From the NCBI RefSeq assembly GCF_000499845.2, contig NC_023757.2, positions 3,444,118 to 3,508,117 of the forward strand: DNA of 64,000 bases, given 5' to 3'. Within the stretch, counting starts at the first letter, position 1. Each line of letters starts with the position of its first letter. Below, in pieces: positions 12,283 through 23,604 of this stretch. The notes under the pieces are model-generated. The model searched no databases. It was not told where the DNA came from and was given only the letters and a program-made list of their open reading frames with translations. The stretch comes from Phaseolus vulgaris (lineage: Eukaryota; Streptophyta; Magnoliopsida; Fabales; Fabaceae). Made by a program: the position numbers and the translations under genes.

Positions 12283-13060
12283 CACAGAGTGAAGAAGGGA
12301 TTTTTAAGGCTTTGAAATTTACTAGCATGGAGCAGGTTGAGGTATTTGTCTTGTGGCTATCTAATCATGTGGCTAGGCTGATTGATGAATTAGACTTCTG
12401 CTTCTGTCTGCTCTAAAGTACAGATTTCAGTGACTACCTTCAACAATGACTTGATAATTTAATTATTATATATATAATATAAACTAGTTTAATCCAAAAA
12501 AAACTAGTCAAGTTTTAAATTTAAAAAATGTAACATAATTATCATAAAAAGGCTAATCATATTCCCTGTTTTTTAAAATAACAATATTATCTTTTTATAT
12601 ATCTAAATTTTATAAATTATTACTGTGTTGATTATAAATTATTATATATAAATTAAAATTATTAATATTTAGTTTATCAATAATAAGATTAAATTAAGTA
12701 AGTAAAAAAACTAGAGTTTAAGTAAGTCTTAAAAAATTAAAAATATTTATCTTTTTTAAAGACTGTTGCAAGTTTAAGGTTACTCCACATTTGTTCATTT
12801 TTTATATCCTGACTAATTAGGAAAGAAATAAGAAAAAGTAAAACTAAAAAATAATAATCTTATTTTTTAAATTATTTCAAGCTATAAAATTAAAATTAAT
12901 TCCTTTTTATTTTTCACCCCTCCCCTTTCTTCAGATTGTAGATACGAATGTTGAAACAAATTAAACAAAAAATAATAATTAATTGAACTTAATTAAACTA
13001 TAAATTTTTCTACTATGGAGATGAAACCTGAAGAACTGTTGAAGGTTTCGTCTTCTTCTT
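12283..13060. other. upstream flank of the REM gene, AT-rich, no gene seen
   Basis: Leader and promoter region of the REM gene followed by very AT-rich DNA. No conserved element could be assigned. Confidence 0.4.
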
Positions 13061-13475
13061 TTCTTTGGGCAGATTGTTAGGATTTTGCTGTGATCCTTCT
13101 GGTCTTCGCATTACTCCTTCGGCTCTCAGTCTCGGACGAATGCCAAATGGGGGAGGTACGTGCAGAAGGCACTCTGATGCTTAAGTTAGTAAAGAAGGTG
13201 TTCGACACTCTGGTGTGTAAAGTGATAATGTAATACCTTATTCTTTGAAATATGTGTTATTTATATTATTTTAATAAACTTACCTTATTGAGCCTGATTA
13301 GTGGAACTTATGGTTGCATTACCTAATTCTTAATGGTAATTTAGCTTCACTGACCTGGTTTGAGCGTTAATGATTAAATGTGTCAGTCGATCAAGTTGTC
13401 CATGAGAATCTCGATCATATCGGCTAGGAAGGTCGAGTCTCGATCATCTCGATCTCGTCCCAGTACAATAAAAAT
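13061..13475. mobile_element. possible LTR-retrotransposon fragment (solo or partial LTR)
   Basis: A less AT-rich island inside AT-rich DNA. It contains GGAGGTACGTGCAGAAGGCA, then CTCTGATGCTTAAGTTAGTA, and later GATCTCGATCTCG-like short repeats. The word order resembles what I remember of Ty3/gypsy LTRs dispersed in Phaseoleae genomes. No coding region, primer-binding site or target duplication was found, so the class is tentative. Confidence 0.35.
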
Positions 13476-13849
13476 TGAAGTGTTTTTATTAAAAATAAAC
13501 TAAACTTTTATTGTAATCATTATTACCCATTTTTAAGTCACCAATTCTTTTAAATAACTTAAAGACTATGAGCTGGCATAAATTCAAAAAATATTAAACC
13601 CATAACCTTGAGTTTCTAAAGATATGACCAAATTTAATACGAAAAATGTAATTTGTAAAAAAAATGTTCATTACTTCTAAATGTGAACCTGCATGCTCAT
13701 GTATCGAATACATTCAAAGCAGGTCATAAACATAGACAACTAACATAATACTACAAATTTATGATAATTCATTTTTAAAAAAAAAACTTTCTATAACATA
13801 ACCAACTTGTATATAATCATTTCATTATACACATACATTACATTCACAT

Positions 13850-13852
<3 letters not shown>

Positions 13853-13891
<39 letters not shown>
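13853..13891. repeat. (TA)n microsatellite
   Basis: About 19 TA units, the longest perfect dinucleotide run in the window apart from those near 63.7 kb. Open frames across it encode only IYIY and are not genes. Confidence 0.97.
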
Positions 13892-13894
<3 letters not shown>

Positions 13895-14094
13895 GATCAT
13901 ACATGAGTCCACATAAATATATAAACATACAACTTTCGGAAAACACATTAAACATTAAACAAATTCTATCAAAGACTAAACACATTTATCAGCTAAGCAT
14001 AATTGAACTTTATGAGTTCAAAATAAGTTTAAAACATTCAAAATCTAGAACTCATGACATAAGTTGGGTTTTATAATATTAATAATCCTTTATA

Positions 14095-16045
14095 AAATTA
14101 TAATTATTTTCTAGTATACAAATTTAGTCGTTTTTAAAAAAAATATTATATACACTTTTATGTCCATTAAAAATTATAATAAATAATTGCTAAATTAATT
14201 CTGTAGGTATTTGTAGTATCACTTTCTATTATACAAATTTGGTACTTTTTCAAAAAATATTATATATACTTTTATGTCCATTAATAAATTATAAAAATAA
14301 TTGCTAATATTAATTTTATAGGTTTTTGTAGTATACTAGCTTGATAGTCTTTTTCAAAAAATTGTTATAGAACACTTTTATGTCAATTAATGAATTATAA
14401 AAAAATAACTTCTATTATTATTTTTGTTATTCTTTATAGTATACTAGTTTGGTAGTTTTTAAAAAAATGGATATCCCCTTTTATGTTTATTAATAAATTA
14501 TAAAAATAATTGTTAATATGAATTTAATAAATATATTATATACTCAATAAATATCAATTAAAAATTTATGTAATTATTGATATTATTTTGAATAGAATAA
14601 AGAATAAAAATCTAATTTAGATTTATAAAATTTTAAATCTTTATTTATTTAAAAATTATCTTAAAATAATTCAGGCTTTATAATACTAATCGTTATTTAT
14701 TGTAATCTTGTAATTATTTTTAGTATAAAAGATTGGTATTTTTTTTCAGAAAATATAACATATACTTTTATGTCCATTAATAAATCATAAAAAATAATTG
14801 TTAATGGTTGGAGATTCCATATCGACTACTGAAAACATTTAATTATATATAAATGAGTGCAAACTTCACCTCATAAGCTGATTTTATGAGATTGAGTTAG
14901 GCTTAAAATTCATTTCATAATATGTATCAAAGTCTTTTAAAGTCAATCCTAACAATTTGTTGGACTTATCAGAGCCTTCTTTAATGTGTTAGAGATCTCA
15001 TATCAAATTAAAAAAACTATTATATGCACCTTTATGTTTATTAATAAATTAATTATAAAAATTAACTGCTAATGTTACATTTAATAAATATATTATATAC
15101 CCAATAAATATTAATTAAAAATTATGTAAATTATGGATATTATTATTTATAATTAATATATTATATTATCTCGCTTATTCTTCTATGTTATAATATGATC
15201 GAATAACCACGGGCTTGAGAAGAGTTTAGAATAAAGAATTACATAGAGATATAATTCTAAATCAAAATAAAAAAATAAATATGTAATTTATATTTATATA
15301 CTTTCAAATATTATTCATTTAAAAATTATCTTAAAATAATTTAGGTTTTAATAATATTAATCATCTTTTATCATCTTGTTATTTTCTTAGGATTTTTTCA
15401 AAAAATATTATATACACTTTTATACTCATTAATAAATTATAAAAAATAATTTTTAATATTAATTTTGTAATTATTTTTATTATAATAGGTTTGTAGTTTT
15501 TTTATAAATATCATGCAAAACTTTCATGTCCAATAATAAATTATAATATTAATTTTGTAATTATTTATAGTATGCAAAGTTTGAAACTTTGTTTTAAATA
15601 TTATAAACACTTTTATGTCTATTAATAAATTATAAAAAATAATTTGTAATATTACATTTAACAAAATATAATTCTAAATACAATAAAAGTAAACATCTAA
15701 TTTATATTTATAAACTTTTAAATCTTTATTTATTTAAAAAATATCTTAAAATAACTCACGTTTTAGAATATGAATCATCTTTATCATCTTGCGATTTTCT
15801 ATTATACAAATTAGGAAGTTTTTCAAAAAATATTATATACACTTTTACATTCTTTAATTTTGTAATTACTTGTGATATACTAATTTGGTAGTTTTTTTTA
15901 AAAATATTATGTAATACTTTTCTGTCCATTAATAAATTATATAAAAAAAAATTAATACTAATTTTTGTAATTATTTATAGTGTGCAAGTTTAGAAATGTT
16001 TAACTATTATATACAAAATTTATGAAAATAATAAATTATAAAAAA
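14095..16045. repeat. diverged ~110-bp tandem repeat upstream of the defensin-like locus
   Basis: A unit of roughly 110 bp recurs with the order: TACTAGTTTGGTAGTTTTT, A-tract, TATTATATACACTTTTATGTCCATTAATAAATTATAAAAA (spacing varies), then AATTGCTAATATTAATTTTGTAATTATT. Copies begin near 14113, 14224, 14338, 14446, 14725, 15390, 15480, 15570, 15800, 15885 and 15980. Identity between copies is moderate, with indels, and some copies are separated by unrelated AT-rich DNA. Two or three copies also stand directly upstream of each intact defensin-like gene (17580-17900 and 24755-25080). Confidence 0.8.
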
Positions 16046-16289
16046 TATGTGAATAAATACATTATATACTTAATCAATGTAAATAAAAATTATGTATAAT
16101 TATTGATATTATTGCCTATTAATATATGATATTATACTCAATAAATGTTAATTAATAAATTACAAATGATATTCTTATAAAGAGAGACAAATTTAATATG
16201 AAAACATATATTACAAATAGAGAGATAGATAACACAAAAGTTTAAACCCTAAACCCATACACAAGATTCAGACTTCTACAGATACAAGA

Positions 16290-16555
16290 ATGGTTCGTTC
16301 AAATCTCTCAGATGATTCTACTAAATCTGATCCTTGCAGCTATGTTCATTGTTTTATTTTCATCTGGTATGAACACAAAAAAATTAAAAAAATGAATTTA
16401 TTTGTACAATAGTTTGAATTTGATTTGTATTTATTGTTCATAATTTCAAGTTTTGATTATAAGGCTGGTCATTGCCAAAGTTTAGGTTTTAAGAAAGGAT
16501 GTTGTTGTTTCAACGCAGTTTTGAAATCATTTAACAATAATATATGTACCAAATA
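16290..16555 (+). pseudogene. broken third copy of the defensin-like peptide gene
   Basis: Aligns with the intact genes at 18117 and 25272 from the leader (telo-box at 16244-16256, TATAAA-like motif near 16177) through the signal-peptide exon and into exon 2. A one-base insertion after the seventh codon shifts the frame within the signal peptide. The intron donor TCTG|GTATGA is kept. Exon 2 is reduced to the GGTCATTGCCAAAGTTTAGG segment followed by an altered TGTTGTTGTTT cysteine stretch; the first half of the cysteine domain and the normal acceptor are missing. It cannot make the peptide. Confidence 0.85.
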
Positions 16556-16564
16556 TTGATAGTT

Positions 16565-16705
16565 AAAATTTTGGTTGTTAATTAGTAGTAATTTAGAAAC
16601 CAATTTTTTTTTTTGTCTCTAAAATTGTCTCTAATTTAGTCACTATAACAACTAATTATTTTTTGTTTCTAAAATTGGTTTTTATTTCATGATTTTCTTG
16701 TAGTG
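16565..16705 (+). mobile_element. right end of a CACTA-ended foldback MITE
   Basis: About 140 bp matching the right half of the complete element at 27054-27433, ending in TTTCATGATTTTCTTGTAGTG. The left half is missing. It lies directly after the broken defensin-like copy. Confidence 0.8.
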
Positions 16706-17100
16706 ATGACTCAAGCAGCAAAAAAAAAGACTTTTGCAAAAGCCTTAATGTGTTATCCCTCTTTTTGCCTTCTCCTTACATTAAGGAATGTTTGATATAT
16801 ATTCAGATTGATAAAGATATGTATCTCACAGGTCCTGAAGATTGTAAAAATCACATTCATGGAAGAATAGTACTATTTAAAGACGAAAAATCTCTTACTC
16901 ATATGGACGTGTGCAAAAAGCTGGATCTTGCCTAAAAATCTCTTGGATCGTGGAAAGCAATTCCTCTATGAAAATGATTTTACGAATGTCTTTTTTTCTT
17001 TACTCTAAGATATGAGAAGAGTCATAACACTAGGGTCTTGGAATCTCAATCCGGTATCTTTAGTATTTTCTTAGACTAAAGACTTTGTGTCATCTTTCAT

Positions 17101-17210
17101 TTTTTTTTATCAACAATAAAAAATGAATAAATGGGAAACACTTCAGAGTGATCCAACCCTTATAGAAAAAAAGAAACACCTTACCATACTCCTACCTAGA
17201 AATACCTACC
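17101..17210 (-). mobile_element. 5'-truncated LINE 3' end with 19-bp target-site duplication
   Basis: A 110-bp insert, minus orientation: it ends in a poly-A tail (poly-T on the plus strand at 17101) and has the same 3' tail words as the large LINE at 39913 (TTATCAACAAT close to TTATCAGCAAT, and CCAACCCTTATA). Both sides carry the identical 19-bp word ACTTTGTGTCATCTTTCAT at 17082-17100 and 17211-17229. This is a classic target-primed insertion that aborted after 110 bp. Confidence 0.93.
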
Positions 17211-17354
17211 ACTTTGTGTCATCTTTCATGAAGCTCACCAAAGCTCCATGTTAGGTTAGGATCCACGGTTCCTATGCAACATTAGCAACCAAAAGTAATT
17301 TTCTCTATAGAGAAAGGGATTGATACTCCTCTTTCTCTGGATGACTGGACCATA

Positions 17355-18000
17355 TGTATAAATCTATATGTTTTTATAAAAAATTTACCTTATAAAAAAA
17401 TTACCGTGACAAACCTCTTATAAAAAAATTACCTTGACAAAGTTTTTGTCTAACATCGTTAATATTTTGGATAACTTGCCATTGAATAGAATTACAAGTA
17501 AACATCTAGTTTATATTTGTTAAAAATTATCTTAAAATAACTCACTTTGGAGAATATTAAGCATCTTTTATCATCTTGCCATTTTCTATAATACAAATTA
17601 GGAAGTTTAAAAAAAAATATTAAATACACGTTTATATCCATTAGTAAATTATAAAGAATAATTGCTAATATTAATTTTGTAATTACTTGTGATGATATAC
17701 TAATTTGGTAGTTTTTAAAAAAAAAAATATATGTAATGCTTTTATGTCCATTAATAAATTATTAAAAAAAACAATTGTTAATATTAATTTTTGTAATTAT
17801 TTATAGTGTGCAAGTTTAGAAATTTTTAACTATTATATACAATTTTATGTCAATTAATAAATTATAAAAACTAATTGGTAACGTTACATTTAATAAATAA
17901 GTTATATATTTAATCAATATAAATGAAAATTATATATATTATTATTGCTTTTTAATAAATATATTATATTAAGTAAATGTTAATTAATAAATTACAAATG
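17355..18000 (+). promoter_or_regulatory. upstream region of defensin-like gene A, built from ~110-bp repeats
   Basis: Near-identical to 24541-25175 upstream of gene B. Contains copies of the 110-bp repeat at about 17580-17900, then a TATAAATA box (18008-18015) and a telo-box AAACCCTAAACCC in the leader (18070-18082). The duplication boundaries are set by comparing the two blocks. Confidence 0.7.
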
Positions 18001-18116
18001 ATATTCTTATAAATATAGGCATATTCATGAAACATATATTACAAAATAAAGATAGATCATAAAAAGTTTAAACCCTAAACCCATACACAAGATTCAGAAT
18101 TCTACATATACAAAAA

Positions 18117-18437
18117 ATGGCTCGTTCAATTCTCTCAGTGATTCTGCTAAATCTTATCCTTGCAGCCATGTTCATTGTTTTATTTTCATCTGGTATGAAC
18201 AAAAACAACTTTCAGAAACTGAATTTATTTGTACAATAGTTTGAATTTGATTTGCATTTATTGTTCATAATTCCAAGTTCTGATAATAATGCAGGTGTTA
18301 GCAGCAAACCCTCTTGTCAAGGAGCATGCACTCAATTTCCTGACTGTGCTGGCCATTGCCAAAGTTTAGGTTACAAGACAGGACTATGCACTATAGATGT
18401 ATGCTGCTGTTCCAACTCAGGTTCACTTTTTGTGTGA
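18117..18437 (+). CDS. small secreted cysteine-rich (defensin-like) peptide, gene A
   Basis: Predicted secreted peptide, 72 aa. Exon 1 (18117-18192) encodes a signal peptide with a hydrophobic core (residues 5-23). Intron 18193-18294 (GT...TGCAG, phase 1) ends exactly before the mature part, the usual defensin-like gene layout. Exon 2 (18295-18437) encodes the cysteine domain: Cys at 33, 37, 43, 47, 57, 62, 63 and 64. Spacing C-x3-C-x5-C-x3-C-x9-C-x4-CCC contains C-x3-C and C-x-C elements and a GLC gamma-core-like turn, compatible with a cysteine-stabilised alpha-beta fold with four disulphides. A short hydrophobic tail (SGSLFV) ends it. Role could be antimicrobial or signalling; that is inference from the class. 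It differs from gene B at only four residues. TATA box at 18008 and an in-leader telo-box support expression. Confidence 0.85.
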
Positions 18438-19036
18438 ATGCAAATAAACAATGCATTCTTTCTATGAATTCTAAGTATTATTGAATAAATATTAGCTTAA
18501 TTGCTAAAGAATTTGTGAGAAATTGAGTTTTCTCTATTTTACTGTGTTGTCTTTACTGATATATTAAATTACATTATCCAATTTAATGGTTTTTAAATTA
18601 CTAACATCAACTATATATTGTTGTGCATTTCAAAAAATTTAAAAACAATAATCAGACTTTGGTTTTTAAATTTTGCCTTAGATTTTTTTCTCTAATAGAG
18701 AAAGTTTGAACAAACTAAGTTTGAGGTTTTGAACAAAGTAACTTTAAAATTTGTATATTTCATTAAAAAATTTCATGTAGGCATTTTTTACTACAAACTA
18801 TTTCATTTGATTGTTTTTCTGTCCAATCAACACTATCTATTTTGATTATTTAATTAGTAAAGATGTATGAAAGATTTGAGGTTTTAAATAACAAAATTGA
18901 TTACAAAGTTACATATTCAAAATAAAATAAATTAATGATATTAATATATAATATAATTCAAATTTATAACAGATTTAAATTTAAAAATTGTGCAATCTAC
19001 CCTAATTTCATAAATAAATGGGTAATTTTTAATTTA

Positions 19037-19037
<1 letters not shown>

Positions 19038-19076
<39 letters not shown>
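19038..19076. repeat. (AT)n(GT)n compound microsatellite
   Basis: About 12 AT units followed by 7-8 GT units. Confidence 0.95.
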
Positions 19077-19849
19077 ATTTGTTTAAATATAACTAAATAT
19101 TAATTGGTTTTTAAAAAATATGGAACTTAAACTATACAATACATCAAAACAAGAAAAAATAATGAATTAAAATTAATAAATTGTGAAAATATTCTAGAAA
19201 AAATTAGTGAATATATATTTACTTATTTAATACCTTTAAGTTAAATTAAATAATACAAACAGTAAAATACATTTAATTCATTCAAACATATGATAATATA
19301 AAAGAATAATATTGTTGAATAATACGAAACATTTATGAGACTTTATTATTGTATATCTTCTTGTATGTTTCCCTTAATTTCATTAAATATTAGTTTTCAT
19401 TTTTTTATTTAATGATTTAACAAAATTATAAGACTAAGTGCAACTTTTTTTTTTAACTTTTAGTTCATTAAAATACCCCGTTATATTCTCTAGACACTTA
19501 AATATCTAGGAAACAATAAGAGTATTTTTTGGTGCGCTTAAATATAAATAAGTTTTGAATTTCTTAAATCATATTTATTGTTACGGTTTAAAAATATACT
19601 TATCGTTAAATATAATCAATTTCTCAATAAGTGTAATTTGACGATAATTTTAAAAAAATATTTATGCTATAAAAATAAAAAATATCAATTAGATAAACTT
19701 AACTATTAATCTTTAATCAATGCTAAAATAATATAGTTTAGGAATGAAGATAATTATTAGTTAAGGTAATTATAAACAATAATATAATTTCTATTAATTA
19801 AATATTTCAAAAAATAATGTAATTACATTTAGGGTATAGGGTTTATATT

Positions 19850-20560
19850 TTAGATGGATTGAGGAACACACAATTCAACATAATATGAAAAATCACTTAA
19901 ATCAATTTAGGAGAATAATGCGTGGGGTGTATGTGAATAACAATTGTGGTGGAAATTTGGAAATAGGAGAATAACATCATTTTTAATAATATATAGTAGA
20001 GTTGATTCAATGGAGATGTTCGCTATAACACAATTGAAATCATGATCTTGGATTACCAAAAATGGAAAGGGGTTACCATTTGAGTATTCTAGCTGGTGTT
20101 TGGACCCAATAAGCTATTTGAAAACTATTAAGAAGAAATCGGGCGGTTCTTAAAACTCACTTGCTTAGGACGGTACAAAGAGGTAGATTTGTGATGATTT
20201 TGTTATGTTTTGATTGAGTATGGTACATGGTAATATAGCTGGGAAAGGTATTTGGTCCAACGTGTGCAGGTGAAAAAATAACTTACTGAACTAGTACGAG
20301 GATGGAATTGGCTACACAAGCGATGGAAAGTGAAAAAAAATAGACAAAAAGGGGCACGGTAACATAAAACGTAGAGAAAGACAATTTGACGAAATAAAGA
20401 TGTATAATTGTATAGGACTATGCTATGGCAGAGCACACTACAATTAATTTTATATGTTAATTTGAGTGTTGTAATAGATAGTCCGAAGAATGGAGAAATT
20501 GGATTACGCACACACTAATATATGTAATTATCATTAGGAAGAAAAACTATGTATGTATTA
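19850..20560. other. unrecognised, less AT-rich segment within the insertion
   Basis: Base composition is more even than in the flanks, as expected for eroded transposon or captured gene DNA. A 102-codon minus frame (20203-20511) has no recognisable domain and biased hydrophobic content. No function assigned. Confidence 0.3.
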
Positions 20561-21483
20561 TGGGTAACACCAGATATAACAGGTGTAGGTATTCTTTTAT
20601 ATGGATGACATGTAATTTATAATAAGGTTGAAATATCCCTGAAATACTCATTTATTAATTTTTTACTTGTTGTAATTACCTTTGTTAGAACTTGGATTAG
20701 TAGTTTTGGATAATTATCCTAAATTTCAATAATAAATAATATAAAACTAATAATCCAGTAAACTAATTTAATGTATATATTTCACATCCATCTTAAAAAG
20801 CTGACTTGAGTAATATAAACGTCATGTGTTAAGTTGTGAACTTACATTATAATCGTCGATGGACATGCCTTTCTAGTTTAATGGTAGGATTTTTTCCATT
20901 TTTCCATCCACAAAAAGAGGTCGTAGGATCCTCCTAAGTACAAAGAGGTGTGGGCTTAAGTTTAGATATATGTGATTCAACTTCTTTTAGTGTTATTCCA
21001 GGGGATGAATGGAGGCATTCAAGAATAATTAGGCGCATCTTTGTCCATCTTTTAAAGGTTCTTAGTACAGGTTTTGGAGGTTTCTTCTAGCTTCCTCCTC
21101 ATTTGTGTATTTTCTTCCATAAACATGTTCATCTCTTTGTTGCTTCACTTCTTTATAGTGAGTTCCTTTTCGAGTTTGGTAAGTAATATCATTTCATTTG
21201 TATGGTTGTTTTGTGTTTTTGATGTTGATCATTATTGATCATATTCCTTGTCAAACGTCATGTAGTCTTTTAAAGTTCAATTTAGACTTACGATGAAAAA
21301 TGTTGACACTATAGTAGATTGATAAGTAAATCTTCAAAGGGTGTACATGTCATAAGCAAATCTAGAGAAGAAGTTTCGCAAGCACATTTGTATATTCTGA
21401 ATAACACTGATGAGGTGTTACCATACTTAGATGCACACAAAGACATTGTCAAATATAAGAATCCAAGACAATAAGAAAAATGA

Positions 21484-22060
21484 GTGTTAATTGAGCATAA
21501 CATAACTTTCATGTCATGGTTTAAGCATCAAATCATGAATGATCCATCAACATATGAAACATTAACATGGCTTGCAAACAGTCTCAAGTTTGATGTTTTA
21601 TGTTGTTCTGGCTATGAAGTAAATGGTTGCTTGTTTTACATAAAGTCTCAAGATGATATGAGTACAATGCAAAATAGTGGAGTCACTTTGGAGGAAGAGT
21701 TTATGCAGTTTTCAACTTAAAAGAATGAAAGTCCTGTTGTAGGATCAATGCCTTATTACAGTGTCATTGTAGAGATTTGGGAAGTTAATTATACCAAGTT
21801 TATTGTACCTGTTTTCAAATGCAAGTGGGTTGACAATAAAATTGATGTTAAAGTTGATGAATCAGGAATGACTCTGGTTGACTTTCGAAAGATAGGTTAT
21901 CATGAGGAACCATTCATAATGGCATATCAAGCTTCCTAAGTTTTCTATATCCAAGATCCTACGTCCTAACACTGGTTTGTTGTGCTACATGGAAAAAAGC
22001 AACATAATGACCCAGAAGATGAAGATACAAACAATGACATTTGTTAGATTGAATCATTTA
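21484..22060 (+). pseudogene. CACTA transposon protein fragment, DUF4216-type region
   Basis: The frame starting at 21484 reads MSWFKHQIMNDP, WLANSLKFDVLCCSGYEVNG, FYIKSQDDMSTMQNSGVTLE, then after a TAA (21718-21720) continues in the same frame with IVEIWEVNYTKFIVPVFKCK and TLVDFRKIGYHEEPFIMAYQ. This is the DUF4216 region found at the C-terminal side of plant En/Spm (CACTA) TNP2-type proteins. A frameshift follows, then LHGKKQHNDPEDEDTNND in another frame, the expected acidic end. At least two stops and one frameshift: not functional. Confidence 0.88.
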
Positions 22061-22239
22061 CAAGAACGACGATCAATAAAGAGTACGAGGGTGTTGTTGA
22101 TGTTGTACATGCAACTCGAAATGATCATGACGAAGGAATATATATTTGTATGCGCATGTGTTTCATATTTAGTTTTAGAATATATAATTTTTATTATATT
22201 TCATATTCTTGATGCTTATCATATTTGTTTAATAACAGG

Positions 22240-23600
22240 AACATGGCAGGTGACGAAGGTCCTCGTTCAAGAACGGGTAGAGGACCTACAAGATTGAAGA
22301 GTATGTCTAAGAAGATAAATAGAGGTGAAAAAATATCATTGCCTATTGATGTTAACATTGGTGTGGACTGGGCCATATGCAAAGAATTTTAGCAGTTATC
22401 TTAGAGTAGTTGCTTGTGAAAGGATCTTTATCTTAACTGATTCTTGGGATCACGTCAACGAGAGAAACATGATTTGGCAAGATATTCTGGTTTGTAATTA
22501 TTTTTACTTTGTTCAATCTGAAGTTTGTTTGTTTGTTGTTGATGAGTAGCAGAAACCTAAGACAAAACTACCTCTGCAAAAGAAGAAAAAAAATTCTCCA
22601 TTGATGATTCTTTGGCAGCATTGGTGAAAGTTGCTACAACTTTAGATACAACCGTCGTAGAGGTTCCATGGGATGCCAATGTTTTTGGAAGGCGTAGTGA
22701 TGTATCCTTGTACTTTCACATGTCTGATTTGTTGGACCTTGCATCCGGAAAAATCATAAGATTAACATAACAATTTTGCAATTATGGATAATGTAAGTTC
22801 AATTATTAAAATCTTTATACTTTTGATTTATTATATATATTAGTACTAACATATTGAAATTTACGTATATTTGTGGATTATGCTATTCAATAAGGGGAAA
22901 CAAGATATATATGGGTTTTTAGACCCTCAACTCATTCAATCACTTGGAAACAAGAAGTCAGAAACACAATACATCACCATTGTCTTAAAGAATGGAGGAA
23001 AATGAATTTATTTTGCTCCGTATATTCATTAGTAAGTCCATATTTATTAAATAAGTTATACTAAATTATTGAAATAAGAGAAACTAATTGATTTGTTATA
23101 TAGGCGTCATTGGCCACTATTGATCATATTTGTTCAAGGTCATACCGCTGCATGGTTTTGCTCATTGCATAAGAAATCCCCTAACTATTTTAAACATATT
23201 ATAGATAGGTACGACAATTTCATTTTACATTTATTATTACTTATACATTATAATAATGTTATGTGTTCAAACAAGAAATCTTATTATTTCAAAGCTTACT
23301 CTGGATATAACATGTTGAGTGGGAAGGGAAGTGCAAACGCAAAAAGACTCACTTGGATGCACCTTAAGGTATTTAAAGTATATTTGTTCACTCACTTTAA
23401 TGTGTCTCATTCATTCATTTGATAACATTTATTTTCACATGCAATGTAATAGGCAATCTGGAAGTTATGAGTGTGATTATTATGTTATGCAGTGGATGTC
23501 AACTATTATGCAAGTTGAAACTGATAGAGGTTGGGATCAATTAATACTTCAATACAAAAAACACTTTAAAATTTGGGATTTATTATTCATGCACTAATTC
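22240..23600 (+). pseudogene. CACTA second gene remnant: plant-transposase region plus Ulp1 (C48) protease-like domain
   Basis: From 22242 a frame begins MAGDEGPRSRTGRGPTRLKS, followed (with a frame change) by SSYLRVVACERIFILTDSWD and NMIWQDIL, typical of the plant En/Spm transposase-associated region. After 22560 come FGRRSDVSLYFHMSDLLDLA and then pieces of a Ulp1-like cysteine protease: RRHWPLLIIFVQGHTAAWFC (catalytic His-Trp block), SGYNMLSGKGSANAKRLTW, and QSGSYECDYYVMQWMSTIMQ (catalytic Cys block). The usual GSYECGYYV reads GSYECDYYV. Pieces lie in different frames with stops or introns between them. Ulp1-like proteases carried by plant transposons are known. No intact enzyme is encoded. 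Confidence 0.85.
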
Positions 23601-23604
23601 AAAA

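Noticed and set aside
13791..14076. Frames with IYIYIY runs on both strands
   Set aside because: Translation of a (TA)n microsatellite.
16750..16935. 61-codon plus frame downstream of the broken peptide gene
   Set aside because: No signal peptide, cysteine pattern or domain; no splice partner. Probably chance.
21309..21512. 67-codon minus frame beside the CACTA remnant
   Set aside because: Antisense to the start of the DUF4216 region; no domain.
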